The translations under genes were made by a program, and so were the position numbers. Below the pieces are notes generated by a model. The model ran no database searches and was not told the origin of the DNA. It worked only from the letters and a program-made list of their open reading frames with translations. A stretch of 31,371 nt of DNA, taken from JAZDJJ01 sp043804035. GTDB taxonomy: Bacteria; Bacteroidota; Bacteroidia; Palsa-948. The stretch is from assembly GCA_043804035.1 (NCBI GenBank), contig JAZDJJ010000115.1, positions 1-31,371 on the forward strand, read 5' to 3'. Shown here piece after piece: positions 22,819 to 30,462 of the stretch (positions within the stretch are counted from its first letter, which is position 1; every line of letters begins with the position of its first letter).

Positions 22819-23829
22819 CCTTTCATATATTCCCACGAGTGTGGCTACCATTACTGCTTTAATAGTATGTACGCGATTTTCGGCTTCATCAAAAACAATT
22901 GATGCTGATGATTCAAAAACATCTTCAGTAACTTCCATATTTTCTAAGCCGAATTTTTTAAAAATATCTTCACCTACACTTGTTTCTCTATTGTGAAATG
23001 CGGGCAGACAATGTAAAAATTTTGTTTTTGAATTTCCTGTTAAAGCCATCAATTCTTTATTTACTTGATATGGCTTCAGCAGTTTGATTCTTTCTCCCCA
23101 CACAGCATCGGGTTCTCCCATTGATACCCATACGTCTGTATAAATGAAATCCACACCAGCGACTGCTTTCTTTACATCATCGGTAATAGTAATTTTTGCT
23201 CCTGTCTCTTTGGCAATAGTTACACATTGTTTCACTAATTCTTCGGAGGGCTGACAGCTCTTTGGTGCTGCTGCTCTGAAATCCATTCCCATTTTAGCAG
23301 CGCCTACCATCAACGAGTTGCCGACATTGTTACGTGCATCACCACAAAAGCAAAAAGATATTTGATGCAATGGTTTATCGCAATGTTCCATCATAGTAAG
23401 TAAATCGGCAAGAATTTGAGTAGGATGGAATTCTGTTGTCAAGCCATTCCACACGGGAACACCTGCATATTTACCGAGTTCTTCTACGATATGTTGTCCA
23501 TAGCCACGATATTCAATACCGTCATACATTCTGCCGAGCACACGGGCAGTATCTTTCATTGATTCTTTTTTTCCTATCTGTGAACCCGATGGACCGATGT
23601 AAGTAACATGTGCGCCTTGATCTAATGCTGCTACTTCAAATGCACAACGCGTACGCGTAGAATCTTTCTCAAACAACAAAACAATATTTTTTCCTTTTAG
23701 TTGTTGTTGTTCGGTTTTTGCATATTTTGCTTTTTTCAAATCAGATGAAAAGTCAAGCAAAAATTTAATTTCTCGCGGAGTAAAATCCAGCAGTTTTAAG
23801 AAATTGCGATTGATAAGATTGATTGTCAT
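22798..23829 (-). CDS. arcB: Ornithine carbamoyltransferase (catabolic-like)
   Basis: Interconverts ornithine plus carbamoyl phosphate and citrulline. A 343-residue protein: FEKDSTRTRCAFE (carbamoyl-phosphate loop, near 53-65), GPSGSQIGKKESMKDTARVLGRMYDGIEYRG, TEFHPTQILADLLT, FCGDARNNVGNSL, VWVSMGEPDAVW and FLHCLPAFHNRET (ornithine loop). The GSQIGKKES-MKDTARVLGRMYDGIEYRGYGQ stretch is seen in both argI and arcB proteins and is common in catabolic enzymes. Presence of arcC in the same gene string supports a catabolic role, but argF use cannot be excluded. No arginine deiminase gene is here. A TATTTTTG box at 23953-23946 could be its own promoter. Confidence 0.85.
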   Translation of the reverse strand: MTINLINRNFLKLLDFTPREIKFLLDFSSDLKKAKYAKTEQQQLKGKNIVLLFEKDSTRTRCAFEVAALDQGAHVTYIGPSGSQIGKKESMKDTARVLGRMYDGIEYRGYGQHIVEELGKYAGVPVWNGLTTEFHPTQILADLLTMMEHCDKPLHQISFCFCGDARNNVGNSLMVGAAKMGMDFRAAAPKSCQPSEELVKQCVTIAKETGAKITITDDVKKAVAGVDFIYTDVWVSMGEPDAVWGERIKLLKPYQVNKELMALTGNSKTKFLHCLPAFHNRETSVGEDIFKKFGLENMEVTEDVFESSASIVFDEAENRVHTIKAVMVATLVGIYERSEILNL

Positions 23830-23937
23830 AATGGTTATTTTTTTGTTAGTTAATTTGATTTTGATATGATGGAAAATAAAAAGTGAAATTTTTTAAACAG
23901 TATTTTATAATACAATAACTTTAAATTTACATTGATA

Positions 23938-23984
23938 TTTTTTGGCAAAAATAAAAATAATACCTTACACATTAAAATTATTTT
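23938..23984. repeat. Direct repeat bordering the R-M pair, left copy
   Basis: About 47 bp starting TTTTTTGGCAAAAATAAAAA and ending CATTAAAATTATTTT. A similar unit occurs at 26402-26448 in the same orientation, with 15 identical bases at the right end and roughly 80 percent identity overall with small gaps. On the minus strand it contains TATTTTTG, a possible -7 element reading toward the carbamoyltransferase gene. Confidence 0.55.
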
Positions 23985-23993
23985 GCTACGTTC

Positions 23994-24809
23994 TTATTCA
24001 ATAAACAATCCTAATTTCAGTTTGATTTTATTTTCAAGCACAGACACAAATTCATCTAAACTTGGAGTCGGTTGATGAGTAAATGCTCTTAATAAATTGC
24101 TCATTGTTGTTGAAGTTTTGTCAACTAATTGAAGATTGTATATTCCCTTGCCTGGCTTTAAATCATAAATAAAATATTTTGTATAGCATTGATTTTTGTA
24201 GTCCAAATTAATTAATTTAAAACGTTTTACCATATTATCATAAACAAATTTTTGCATTACCCATATAATATTCTTATTCCATTTTTCCATTACTTGTCCT
24301 TTTATTAGCATTTGGATGTAAGAAAGTTTAATAGTATTGTAAGTATTCATTCCAAATTTGTACTTGTTTTCCAAAACATCTACCCCCTTCATAAAGTCTT
24401 TTAAAGCCCTTACCAATTCACTTGTACCAGTAGTTGAATCCGATTGAAATTCTACAATACAAAAATCATCAATTTTATTGCTTATAGGTTTATGTTTTAC
24501 TAATACAAAATCGAAACTGCCAACATTTGATAAATGAACCTCTGAAAAGAGAAGTACATTATTGGTTGTACCAAATACCGCTTTAGACGCGTCTTGAAAT
24601 ACAATATTGTTTTCTAAAAACCTATGAGGACAGATAATGGGTTTTGTTTTACTATGATTTACAGAACAGACACCCATCGGATAATTTATTGTTCTGCTTT
24701 GCTTGTCGCATTTTGCTTCCAAAAATTTGCAATAACAATTTTTAATTGCTTTTTTTGCTTCGGCTGATTTATTTTCAACAGGAAATAAAAATATTTCGTT
24801 TGGATTCAT
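23994..24809 (-). CDS. NotI-family type II restriction endonuclease
   Basis: A 271-residue protein next to a DNA methyltransferase. The N-terminal region has cysteines C25-x-C27, C34, C48 and C60 (NCYCKFLEAKC, GVCSV, IICPHRFLEN), recalling the four-Cys metal site of NotI. A PD-(D/E)xK-like centre follows: SFDFVLVKHK (Asp100) and CIVEFQSDSTTG (Glu120-x-Gln122), matching the D...ExQ form of NotI rather than ExK. It starts 3 bp after the methyltransferase stop, the usual type II pairing. The recognition site cannot be read from the sequence, and there is no reason to assume GCGGCCGC. The family call rests on motif memory. Confidence 0.7.
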   Translation of the reverse strand: MNPNEIFLFPVENKSAEAKKAIKNCYCKFLEAKCDKQSRTINYPMGVCSVNHSKTKPIICPHRFLENNIVFQDASKAVFGTTNNVLLFSEVHLSNVGSFDFVLVKHKPISNKIDDFCIVEFQSDSTTGTSELVRALKDFMKGVDVLENKYKFGMNTYNTIKLSYIQMLIKGQVMEKWNKNIIWVMQKFVYDNMVKRFKLINLDYKNQCYTKYFIYDLKPGKGIYNLQLVDKTSTTMSNLLRAFTHQPTPSLDEFVSVLENKIKLKLGLFIE

Positions 24810-24812
24810 GAT

Positions 24813-26399
24813 TTATTTTTGAATAATAACTATTTCTTCCGGTAATAAAATATTATGCCCTGTGCTTCTTCTCATCCTGAATAATTCTTTCCTGCAATTT
24901 CGATATCCGATTTCTTGAGCCATTTTAATTAAGATGTCGCAAACGGGTATATATACTCCTTTGATTGTCTGGTCGCCAACAACCTGAAGGAAATTTGCAT
25001 CTTTTTTCATTAGTCCATAGAATTCCTGCATACACAAATACATGTCTCCAAAATATTCTCTAACCATTCTTGGATAATCAAATCCCCAGTTTTTATCTTT
25101 TGTTTGTTCGTAAATTTTGTTACTAACAATTTCAACATCACCAAATTTCATAGCATATTTTTCCGAGTCGCTTTCTTTGAATATTAATTTTGTACTTCCT
25201 TTAACCATCTTTCGTTTGATTTTTTGCACATCATCCATACTCTTAACAAAATCGAGAAGATATAATTCTAACCGTGTTTGTCTTGTATATTCTAAGTCAT
25301 TGGGGTAAGGTGGTGATGTAACAATAAAATCAATGGATTTTGGCTTTAAATATTTTTTTGCGTTAAGACAAGTGTCAGTAATTAATTCAGATTTTCCATA
25401 ATGATTATGTTTCTGAACTGCTTTTAAATCATTATAAATTTGAATTACTTTTTTAGTAAACAAATCCCAGAAATCCTCTTTTTCTCTAAATGGATAAAAA
25501 GTTGTTCCAGGGCATAACGAAACATAAGAAGCATCAAAACATGACTTTGATAATGCTATTAAAAGTAGATTTTTTATTTTTTTATTTTTTATTTCATCTA
25601 TTAGATTTTTTAGTAAAATAACTTCTTTCTGTAAGGCGGGACTTAGCCATTGATTAATTTCTTTTTTAGGCATTACATTAATGAAACCTAAATCAAGTGG
25701 TAATTTATCAAAGTCGTGAATTTCCTTTACGAACCTTTTACTGATATTTAATATTTCCTTTTTAAATAATATTAAATCAATATCCCAAGTTGTTTTTACT
25801 TCCGAAATAAAAGTCATTAAAGGATTAGCGTCAAACCCAACTGCATTACACTTGAATAAGTTTGCAGAAATTAATGTTGTTCCACTTCCGGCAAATGGCT
25901 CAACGATTAACGATTCGGGTTTTAATTTGTATTCAATAATTTTTTCTTCAATAAGTGAATATGGAAAATCTTCCAAATAGTCATACCACTTATGAATGAC
26001 ACCAAATTTATTAAGGTCGCTGATGGTAGTGGTTTGTTCAAATTCAAAAAGAGTAGAAGGTATGTCGTCTTTTGATTCTGTAAATTTTATTATTTTTTCA
26101 GAATATTCTTTTCGTTTATAATCGTTTCTTTTTACGATCTTTGAAAATAATTCAAAACAATTTTCGGGAATTGAAAAGCCATTTAATAAATCACCTTCAA
26201 TAAAACCTTTATCAATAAGTATTTTTATTGCATCCGCAAGTATTTTGCTTTTTTTAGGATAGTCAGTTAGTTCGGATAAATCTTGAAGTGATGTTTCCTT
26301 TTTTTCAACGAGAGATAAATAAATTTGTTGTAATACCTGTGCTTGCAGAAAAGGTAATTTATTTGGATTTATAATTTGTGTCTGTACCAAAACTGCCAT
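24813..26399 (-). CDS. DNA methyltransferase (N4-cytosine or N6-adenine), R-M partner
   Basis: A 528-residue amino-methyltransferase. Residues 20-80 form a helix-rich, winged-helix-like region. The SAM motif I is VEPFAGSGTTLISAN (166-180), with GFDANPL next. Catalytic motif IV is IVTSPPYPNDLEYTR (359-373). TSPPY favours N4-cytosine or N6-adenine methylation rather than C5. The order motif I before motif IV, with about 190 residues between, differs from the usual beta-class arrangement even though the motif I wording is beta-like. It protects the host from the adjacent NotI-like nuclease. The pair lies between arcC and the carbamoyltransferase and is bordered by direct repeats. Confidence 0.82.
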   Translation of the reverse strand: MAVLVQTQIINPNKLPFLQAQVLQQIYLSLVEKKETSLQDLSELTDYPKKSKILADAIKILIDKGFIEGDLLNGFSIPENCFELFSKIVKRNDYKRKEYSEKIIKFTESKDDIPSTLFEFEQTTTISDLNKFGVIHKWYDYLEDFPYSLIEEKIIEYKLKPESLIVEPFAGSGTTLISANLFKCNAVGFDANPLMTFISEVKTTWDIDLILFKKEILNISKRFVKEIHDFDKLPLDLGFINVMPKKEINQWLSPALQKEVILLKNLIDEIKNKKIKNLLLIALSKSCFDASYVSLCPGTTFYPFREKEDFWDLFTKKVIQIYNDLKAVQKHNHYGKSELITDTCLNAKKYLKPKSIDFIVTSPPYPNDLEYTRQTRLELYLLDFVKSMDDVQKIKRKMVKGSTKLIFKESDSEKYAMKFGDVEIVSNKIYEQTKDKNWGFDYPRMVREYFGDMYLCMQEFYGLMKKDANFLQVVGDQTIKGVYIPVCDILIKMAQEIGYRNCRKELFRMRRSTGHNILLPEEIVIIQK

Positions 26400-26401
26400 A
26401 A

Positions 26402-26448
26402 TTTTTTGAAAAAGTAAAAATAATATTTCAGTGCATTAAAATTATTTT
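26402..26448. repeat. Direct repeat bordering the R-M pair, right copy
   Basis: TTTTTTGAAAAAGTAAAAAT through CATTAAAATTATTTT, 2 bp upstream of the methyltransferase start codon. Partner of 23938-23984. The match could be chance in such AT-rich DNA, but its position at both outer edges of the R-M pair is suggestive. Confidence 0.55.
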
Positions 26449-26458
26449 ATCCTATTTT

Positions 26459-27403
26459 TTATTCTTTAACTATTTTAGTGCCACAATTGGGCTTTGATAA
26501 TTGTGATGCTTCTGCGATAATAGTTTCTCTTCCGCTATTTTCTGTAAACAGAATGGCTGCTCTGATTTTAGGAGCCATACTTCCTTCTGCAAATTGTCCT
26601 TCTTCTAAATATTTTTTTGCTTCACGCAAAGTAAGAATGTCTAATTTTTTTTCATCTATCTTATTAAAGTTGATGCACACTTTGGCAATATCGGTCAAGA
26701 TATAAAATTCGTCAGCGTGAATTTGCGAAGCCAATAAAGCAGAAGCAAGGTCTTTATCAATAACGGCATCTATACCTTGCAATTTATTATGTTCAACATA
26801 GAATACAGGAATACCGCCACCACCGACAGCAACAACTATTTGTCCGCCACGTGCTATTTTTTCAATAGTGTTTCTATTGCCTACTAATAACGGTTTCGGA
26901 GAAGCAACTACCTTACGCCATCCTCTTCCTTTGGCATCTTCTTTGAAAACGGCTCTCGTCTCTGCTGTCATTTTATCTATATCCGCTTTTGTATAATACG
27001 GACCTATCGGCTTTGTCGGATTTGAAAAAGCAGTATCGTTCTTGTCAACTAACACTTGTGTTACAATAGTAATCACATCGCGATCCATATTACATTTTTC
27101 AAGAACATTACGTAATTGTTGTTCAATCATATATCCGATAAGTCCTTGTGAATAGGCACCACAAATATCAAGAGGCATTTCAGGCACATCAAACATTTTA
27201 GCACCAGCAATATTCTGCAAAAGAATATTACCTACCTGTGGACCATTACCATGTGTAATAACTAAATTATAGTCCTGTTTAATAAGTTCAAGAATATTCA
27301 AGCAAGTATTATGAACATTCGTTTCTTGTTCATCAATAGTACCTTTTTGTCCTGCGAGTAAAAGAGCATTACCACCAAGTGCTACTACAGCTAATTTTGA
27401 CAT
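26459..27403 (-). CDS. arcC: Carbamate kinase
   Basis: Transfers phosphate from carbamoyl phosphate to ADP, giving ATP, CO2 and ammonia, the energy-yielding last step of arginine, citrulline or ureide fermentation. A 314-residue amino-acid-kinase-fold protein: VVALGGNALL at the N-terminus, VITHGNGPQVGN, the central SNPTKPIGPYY, RGWRKVVASPKPL, IVVAVGGGGIPV, IDKDLASALLA and the C-terminal EGQFAEGSMAPKIRAAI. All are standard carbamate kinase motifs. It follows pyrI by 4 bp, so it is in the same transcript as the aspartate carbamoyltransferase. Confidence 0.95.
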   Translation of the reverse strand: MSKLAVVALGGNALLLAGQKGTIDEQETNVHNTCLNILELIKQDYNLVITHGNGPQVGNILLQNIAGAKMFDVPEMPLDICGAYSQGLIGYMIEQQLRNVLEKCNMDRDVITIVTQVLVDKNDTAFSNPTKPIGPYYTKADIDKMTAETRAVFKEDAKGRGWRKVVASPKPLLVGNRNTIEKIARGGQIVVAVGGGGIPVFYVEHNKLQGIDAVIDKDLASALLASQIHADEFYILTDIAKVCINFNKIDEKKLDILTLREAKKYLEEGQFAEGSMAPKIRAAILFTENSGRETIIAEASQLSKPNCGTKIVKE

Positions 27404-27407
27404 AAAA

Positions 27408-27860
27408 TTATTTAATAATCATATTTTTTTTATCAGTAATTTTTTCGCAATAATGACATTGTAGTTTTATTTCGTTTTTTGATATCACTTTGAACCGTGT
27501 AATAATATTTTCGTGATTAGTAATACAATTTGGATTGAAGCATTTAACTATTGCGATGACTTCATCGGGTATATGGACAACTTTTTTGGTTGTTACATGA
27601 AAATTTTTAATCTCAATCAAAGTTGCATCTGGTGCTACAAGAGCAATTTTGTTTATTTCCTCTTTGATAAAAAACTTATTACTGACTTTGATAATACCTT
27701 TAGTTTTGTATTTTTTGCTTTCAAGATTAGTTCCAAAAAGAATCATATCTTCTGACGATTCAAGGTTGAGAATTTTGATAACCAAAAAAACATTCTTTGA
27801 TGGAATGTGATCTATCACTGTTCCATTTTCTATTGCTGATACCTTTAATTCTTTTATCAT
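27408..27860 (-). CDS. pyrI: Aspartate carbamoyltransferase regulatory subunit
   Basis: The nucleotide-binding and zinc-binding regulatory chain of class B aspartate carbamoyltransferase. 150 residues: N-terminal allosteric domain with LKVSAIENGTVIDHIPS and FLVIKIL, and a C-terminal zinc domain with Cys pairs CFNPNCITNHE and CHYCEK. Presence of all four cysteines suggests normal assembly with PyrB and CTP/ATP regulation. Its ATG overlaps the pyrB stop by 4 bp. Confidence 0.94.
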   Translation of the reverse strand: MIKELKVSAIENGTVIDHIPSKNVFLVIKILNLESSEDMILFGTNLESKKYKTKGIIKVSNKFFIKEEINKIALVAPDATLIEIKNFHVTTKKVVHIPDEVIAIVKCFNPNCITNHENIITRFKVISKNEIKLQCHYCEKITDKKNMIIK

Positions 27861-28768
27861 AATTTTACTCCTAATATTGATGTTATTAATGCTTGTCGGA
27901 CATAAACGCCGTTAAGCGATTGTTCAAAATAATATGCTTTTGAATTATCATCAACGTCTTCGCTGATTTCGTTTACTCGTGGAAAAGGATGTAATATTTT
28001 CAAATTTTCTTTTGTGTTTATCAGCATTTCGTTTGTTAGTATATATGAATTTTTAATTTTTTCATATTCCATTGGGTCAGAGAATCTCTCTCTCTGAATT
28101 CGTGTCATGTATAGTATATCAGTTTTGTTAATCACATCTTCTAAATTGGTATATTGATAATAATTTAAGTTTTTTTCTTTGATATGTATTTTAACTGCAC
28201 TCGGAAGTTTCAGTTCAGTGGGAGAAACAAAATGATAAGTACAATTAAAATTAGATAACGATATCACTAATGAATGAACAGTTCTTCCGTATTTCAGGTC
28301 TCCTACAAATGTTATATTCAAATTGTCAAGTTTATTTTGCGTTTGTTTGATAGTATATAAGTCCAAAAGTGTTTGTGTAGGATGTTGATTAGCACCGTCG
28401 CCAGCATTGATTATTGGAACACTTGCAACTTCACTTGCAAAACGAGCACTGCCTTCTTTTGGATGGCGCATAATGATAAGGTCAGAATAGTTGCTCACTG
28501 TTTTAATAGTATCCTTAAGTGATTCGCCTTTTTTTACACTAGACGAAGAAGGGTCAGAAAAGCCAATCACTTTTCCACCTAAACGATTAACTGCTGTTTC
28601 AAAACTTAATCGCGTTCTTGTAGAGGGTTCAAAAAACAAAGTAGCAACAACATAATTTTCTAAAATTTTTTGCGTTGGATTTTTTTCAAATTCAGCAGCA
28701 ATTTTAAGAATACGTAATTGTTCTTCTTTTGTAAAATCATTGATAGAAACTAAACTTCGGTTTTTCAT
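27857..28768 (-). CDS. pyrB: Aspartate carbamoyltransferase catalytic subunit
   Basis: Condenses carbamoyl phosphate with aspartate to N-carbamoyl-aspartate, the first committed step of pyrimidine synthesis. 303 residues: FEPSTRTRLSFETA (46-59), SSSVKKGESLKDTI (lysine loop), MRHPKEGSA, GDGANQHPTQTLLDLYTI, GDLKYGRTVHSL, RIQRERF and LHPFPRVNEI. All catalytic motifs are present. It heads the minus-strand string pyrB-pyrI-arcC; coupling with carbamate kinase is unusual and allows the idea that carbamoyl phosphate is shared with, or recovered for, energy. Confidence 0.95.
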   Translation of the reverse strand: MKNRSLVSINDFTKEEQLRILKIAAEFEKNPTQKILENYVVATLFFEPSTRTRLSFETAVNRLGGKVIGFSDPSSSSVKKGESLKDTIKTVSNYSDLIIMRHPKEGSARFASEVASVPIINAGDGANQHPTQTLLDLYTIKQTQNKLDNLNITFVGDLKYGRTVHSLVISLSNFNCTYHFVSPTELKLPSAVKIHIKEKNLNYYQYTNLEDVINKTDILYMTRIQRERFSDPMEYEKIKNSYILTNEMLINTKENLKILHPFPRVNEISEDVDDNSKAYYFEQSLNGVYVRQALITSILGVKL

Positions 28769-28813
28769 TTTTGAATAGTTATTATTTTAGATAGCAAAAT
28801 ATTTTTTAAATTT

Positions 28814-28861
28814 CAAACTACGCTACATCACCCCGAAGCAAATGCCTGTTATGCGCTGGCT
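28814..28861 (-). other. attC-like trace downstream of the 239-aa gene
   Basis: On the minus strand, just after the stop of the upstream gene, comes AGCCAGCGCATAACAGGCAT, then a short GC-richer stretch ending near GTAGCGTAG. GTTATGCG/CGCATAAC words of this kind are seen in integron-like attC sites and related repeats following orphan genes. A full pair of core sites is not evident, so this may be a truncated site or an unrelated repeat. Confidence 0.25.
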
Positions 28862-28866
28862 ATTTA

Positions 28867-29586
28867 TTATCCTTTTACAATTTTAATAATGTCATTAATT
28901 TCTGATTTGTCCGGGATATTCTGATTTGTTACATAGTAATGCTCAAACACAAAATTACCCAATTCATTACATTTTTTTATTCCTGTTTCTATTACCGTTC
29001 CTATTGCTACGTCTATAGATACTAAAGCTGTCAATCCTACATAAGTATCAGAAAAATCAATTGTCTCTATGATAGAGTTTAATTCTTTGCATACAATAGG
29101 AAATTCGTCTCTTATTATATCTTTTTGTGTTTTTGTAAATGGTTTGTTTGTTGATGATAAAACAAGAAAATAATATCTCAATTTGTTGTCAAGCCCACCA
29201 AGTCCACTCAAAATCAATCCTTTGTTTTCGTCAAGCAAATTATTTTCAAGGAATATTTTACATTCTTGTAATGCCATGGTGGCCCATTGTTTCAGGTCTT
29301 TGTCAAGATACTTATAGCATTTCTCAATTTGTCTGAATGCTAAAATAGTTCCCAGATGCGCTAATAAGCTTAATACTTTTTTCTTTTTATCTGCTGGTTC
29401 GTCTTTGTCAAACAAAATATTACTTAACCCGAGTGTTTCTTTTTCTGTCAATTCACCACAGTCAAAAGTGTGTGAATGCTTGATATATTCCTTTTGTATT
29501 TTAATGTCTATCCCTTCTTCCAAAATGTCGTACTTATCCGGAATACTTTCAAAAAATTTCTTTATGTCATCAAATTTGTCTGCCAT
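28867..29586 (-). CDS. Uncharacterised helical protein
   Basis: A 239-residue soluble protein that I do not recognise. It opens MADKFDDIKKFFESIPDKYD and is rich in charged helices. A block from about 75 to 145 (KKVLSLLAHLGTILAFRQIE, LKQWATMALQECKIFLEN, LILSGLGGLDNKLRYYFLVL) looks like HEAT-type repeats. The C-terminal third has GLTALVSIDVAIGTVIETGIKKC and FVFEHYYV. There is no signal peptide or TM helix. It is upstream of pyrB on the same strand with a 98-bp gap holding an attC-like trace, and downstream of transposon debris, so it could be a recently acquired single gene. Codon use looks like its neighbours. Confidence 0.65.
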   Translation of the reverse strand: MADKFDDIKKFFESIPDKYDILEEGIDIKIQKEYIKHSHTFDCGELTEKETLGLSNILFDKDEPADKKKKVLSLLAHLGTILAFRQIEKCYKYLDKDLKQWATMALQECKIFLENNLLDENKGLILSGLGGLDNKLRYYFLVLSSTNKPFTKTQKDIIRDEFPIVCKELNSIIETIDFSDTYVGLTALVSIDVAIGTVIETGIKKCNELGNFVFEHYYVTNQNIPDKSEINDIIKIVKG

Positions 29587-29683
29587 ATATTATTTCTTTA
29601 TCTATCGCATATTCAGTCAATTAGTGAATTTACTTCATTAATCCCTACAAAAGTGCGACTTGCACAATATTAGGTGAAGTACA

Positions 29684-29906
29684 TTATTCTGGTCTATCTA
29701 TTTTCTTTGTGTCCTGAAATATTGATACTGCAAACAATGAGATGTTGGACAGACAACTTTTGCACTTATATAAAAAGCCATTACTAGTTTTCAGATAAGA
29801 ATTACATTCACATTTAGGATACTGAACCCACTCTTGCCCACTTATATTAAACAAATATTCCATACATTGTTGATCGGTATTGAAATAATTTTAAAAAGTT
29901 TAGCAT
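29684..29906 (-). pseudogene. IS1595-type transposase, N-terminal remnant with frameshift
   Basis: On the minus strand an ATG opens MLNFLKLFQYR. After a one-base frame change the reading continues NTDQQCMEYLFNISGQEWVQ, then a zinc-ribbon region YPKCECNSYLKTSNGFLYKC followed by KSC and SLFAVSIFQDTKK, before a stop. In IS1595-family transposases the N-terminus reads like FPTEQxCIxYL...W...CPxCG...YKCxxC...FSxxxGTIFxxTK. The first expected Cys appears replaced by Tyr and everything beyond TIF-x-x-TK (the DDE-like domain) is gone. It is therefore a dead fragment. No terminal repeats were identified. The remaining 636-bp gap around it has no other gene apart from MITE copy 3. Confidence 0.6.
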
Positions 29907-29989
29907 TGTATGTGTGTGAATATTCTATGTACATGGTCGCAAATATACAAAAAATAATCTGCGGCAATCATCTACATATCTTATAAGAA

Positions 29990-30104
29990 TAGGACTTACG
30001 CAAGAATACTTTTTGTCTCTCGCCAAGACGCAAAGTCGCCAAGAAATACGAAAATACTTTGCGTTTATCAAATCTGCGAGAAATAAATAAAGTGCGTAAG
30101 TCCT
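29990..30104. mobile_element. MITE copy 3, TAGGACTTACGCA ends
   Basis: TAGGACTTACGCA at the left and TGCGTAAGTCCT at the right, with TAAGAA (29984-29989) and AAAGAA (30105-30110) as a near-perfect target duplication. The 115-bp interior has TCTCGCCAAGACGCAAAGTC facing CTTTGCGTTTATCAAATCTG then CGAGAAA, a shortened version of the arms in the GxxExxY-derived repeat, without any codons of that gene. Confidence 0.8.
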
Positions 30105-30222
30105 AAAGAAAATATATTTGGATTCTAAAAAAAAAGGTATTATCATTGTATTATCAAATTAAAATAGTGACTGATTTTCTACACAACAACTTCGTGAAAT
30201 GTAACATAAAATTTAACATAAA

Positions 30223-30462
30223 ATGACGGAGGATAAGTTAATGGTTTATTTAAAAATATCAAACGAATTAAGTTTCATTTATCACTTCAAACTTGATATG
30301 CCGAACAAAAATAGATTTCCGAATTTGCAAACAACTTTTCTGTCCCAAATTGATTTCAGGATTTCGGAATGTGTAAAGTATATCCCGAACATATTTTCCG
30401 AAAATCAAATTCTTTGGAGATATTTATTTAAAAAATCCGGATTAAAAATAAAAAAACCATGA
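30223..30462 (+). CDS. Possible small protein before the C10 peptidase
   Basis: A 79-codon frame starting MTEDKLMVYLKISNELSFIY and ending SGLKIKKP. I recognise no family, signal peptide or TM helix. In its favour, its TGA overlaps the peptidase ATG as ATGA, a common sign of coupled genes, and GGAGG-like bases follow the start rather than precede it. Against it, the frame is short, AT-rich and without domain signals, and the overlap could be chance with the peptidase leader lying inside it. Existence is uncertain. Confidence 0.35.
   Translation: MTEDKLMVYLKISNELSFIYHFKLDMPNKNRFPNLQTTFLSQIDFRISECVKYIPNIFSENQILWRYLFKKSGLKIKKP

Noticed and set aside
29139..29673. Plus-strand frames (29139-29336, 29405-29641, 29476-29673)
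   Set aside because: They are antisense to the 239-residue minus-strand protein, which has the better composition and length.
29925..30146. 73-codon minus-strand frame over MITE copy 3
   Set aside because: It is read through the repeat arms and has no family features.
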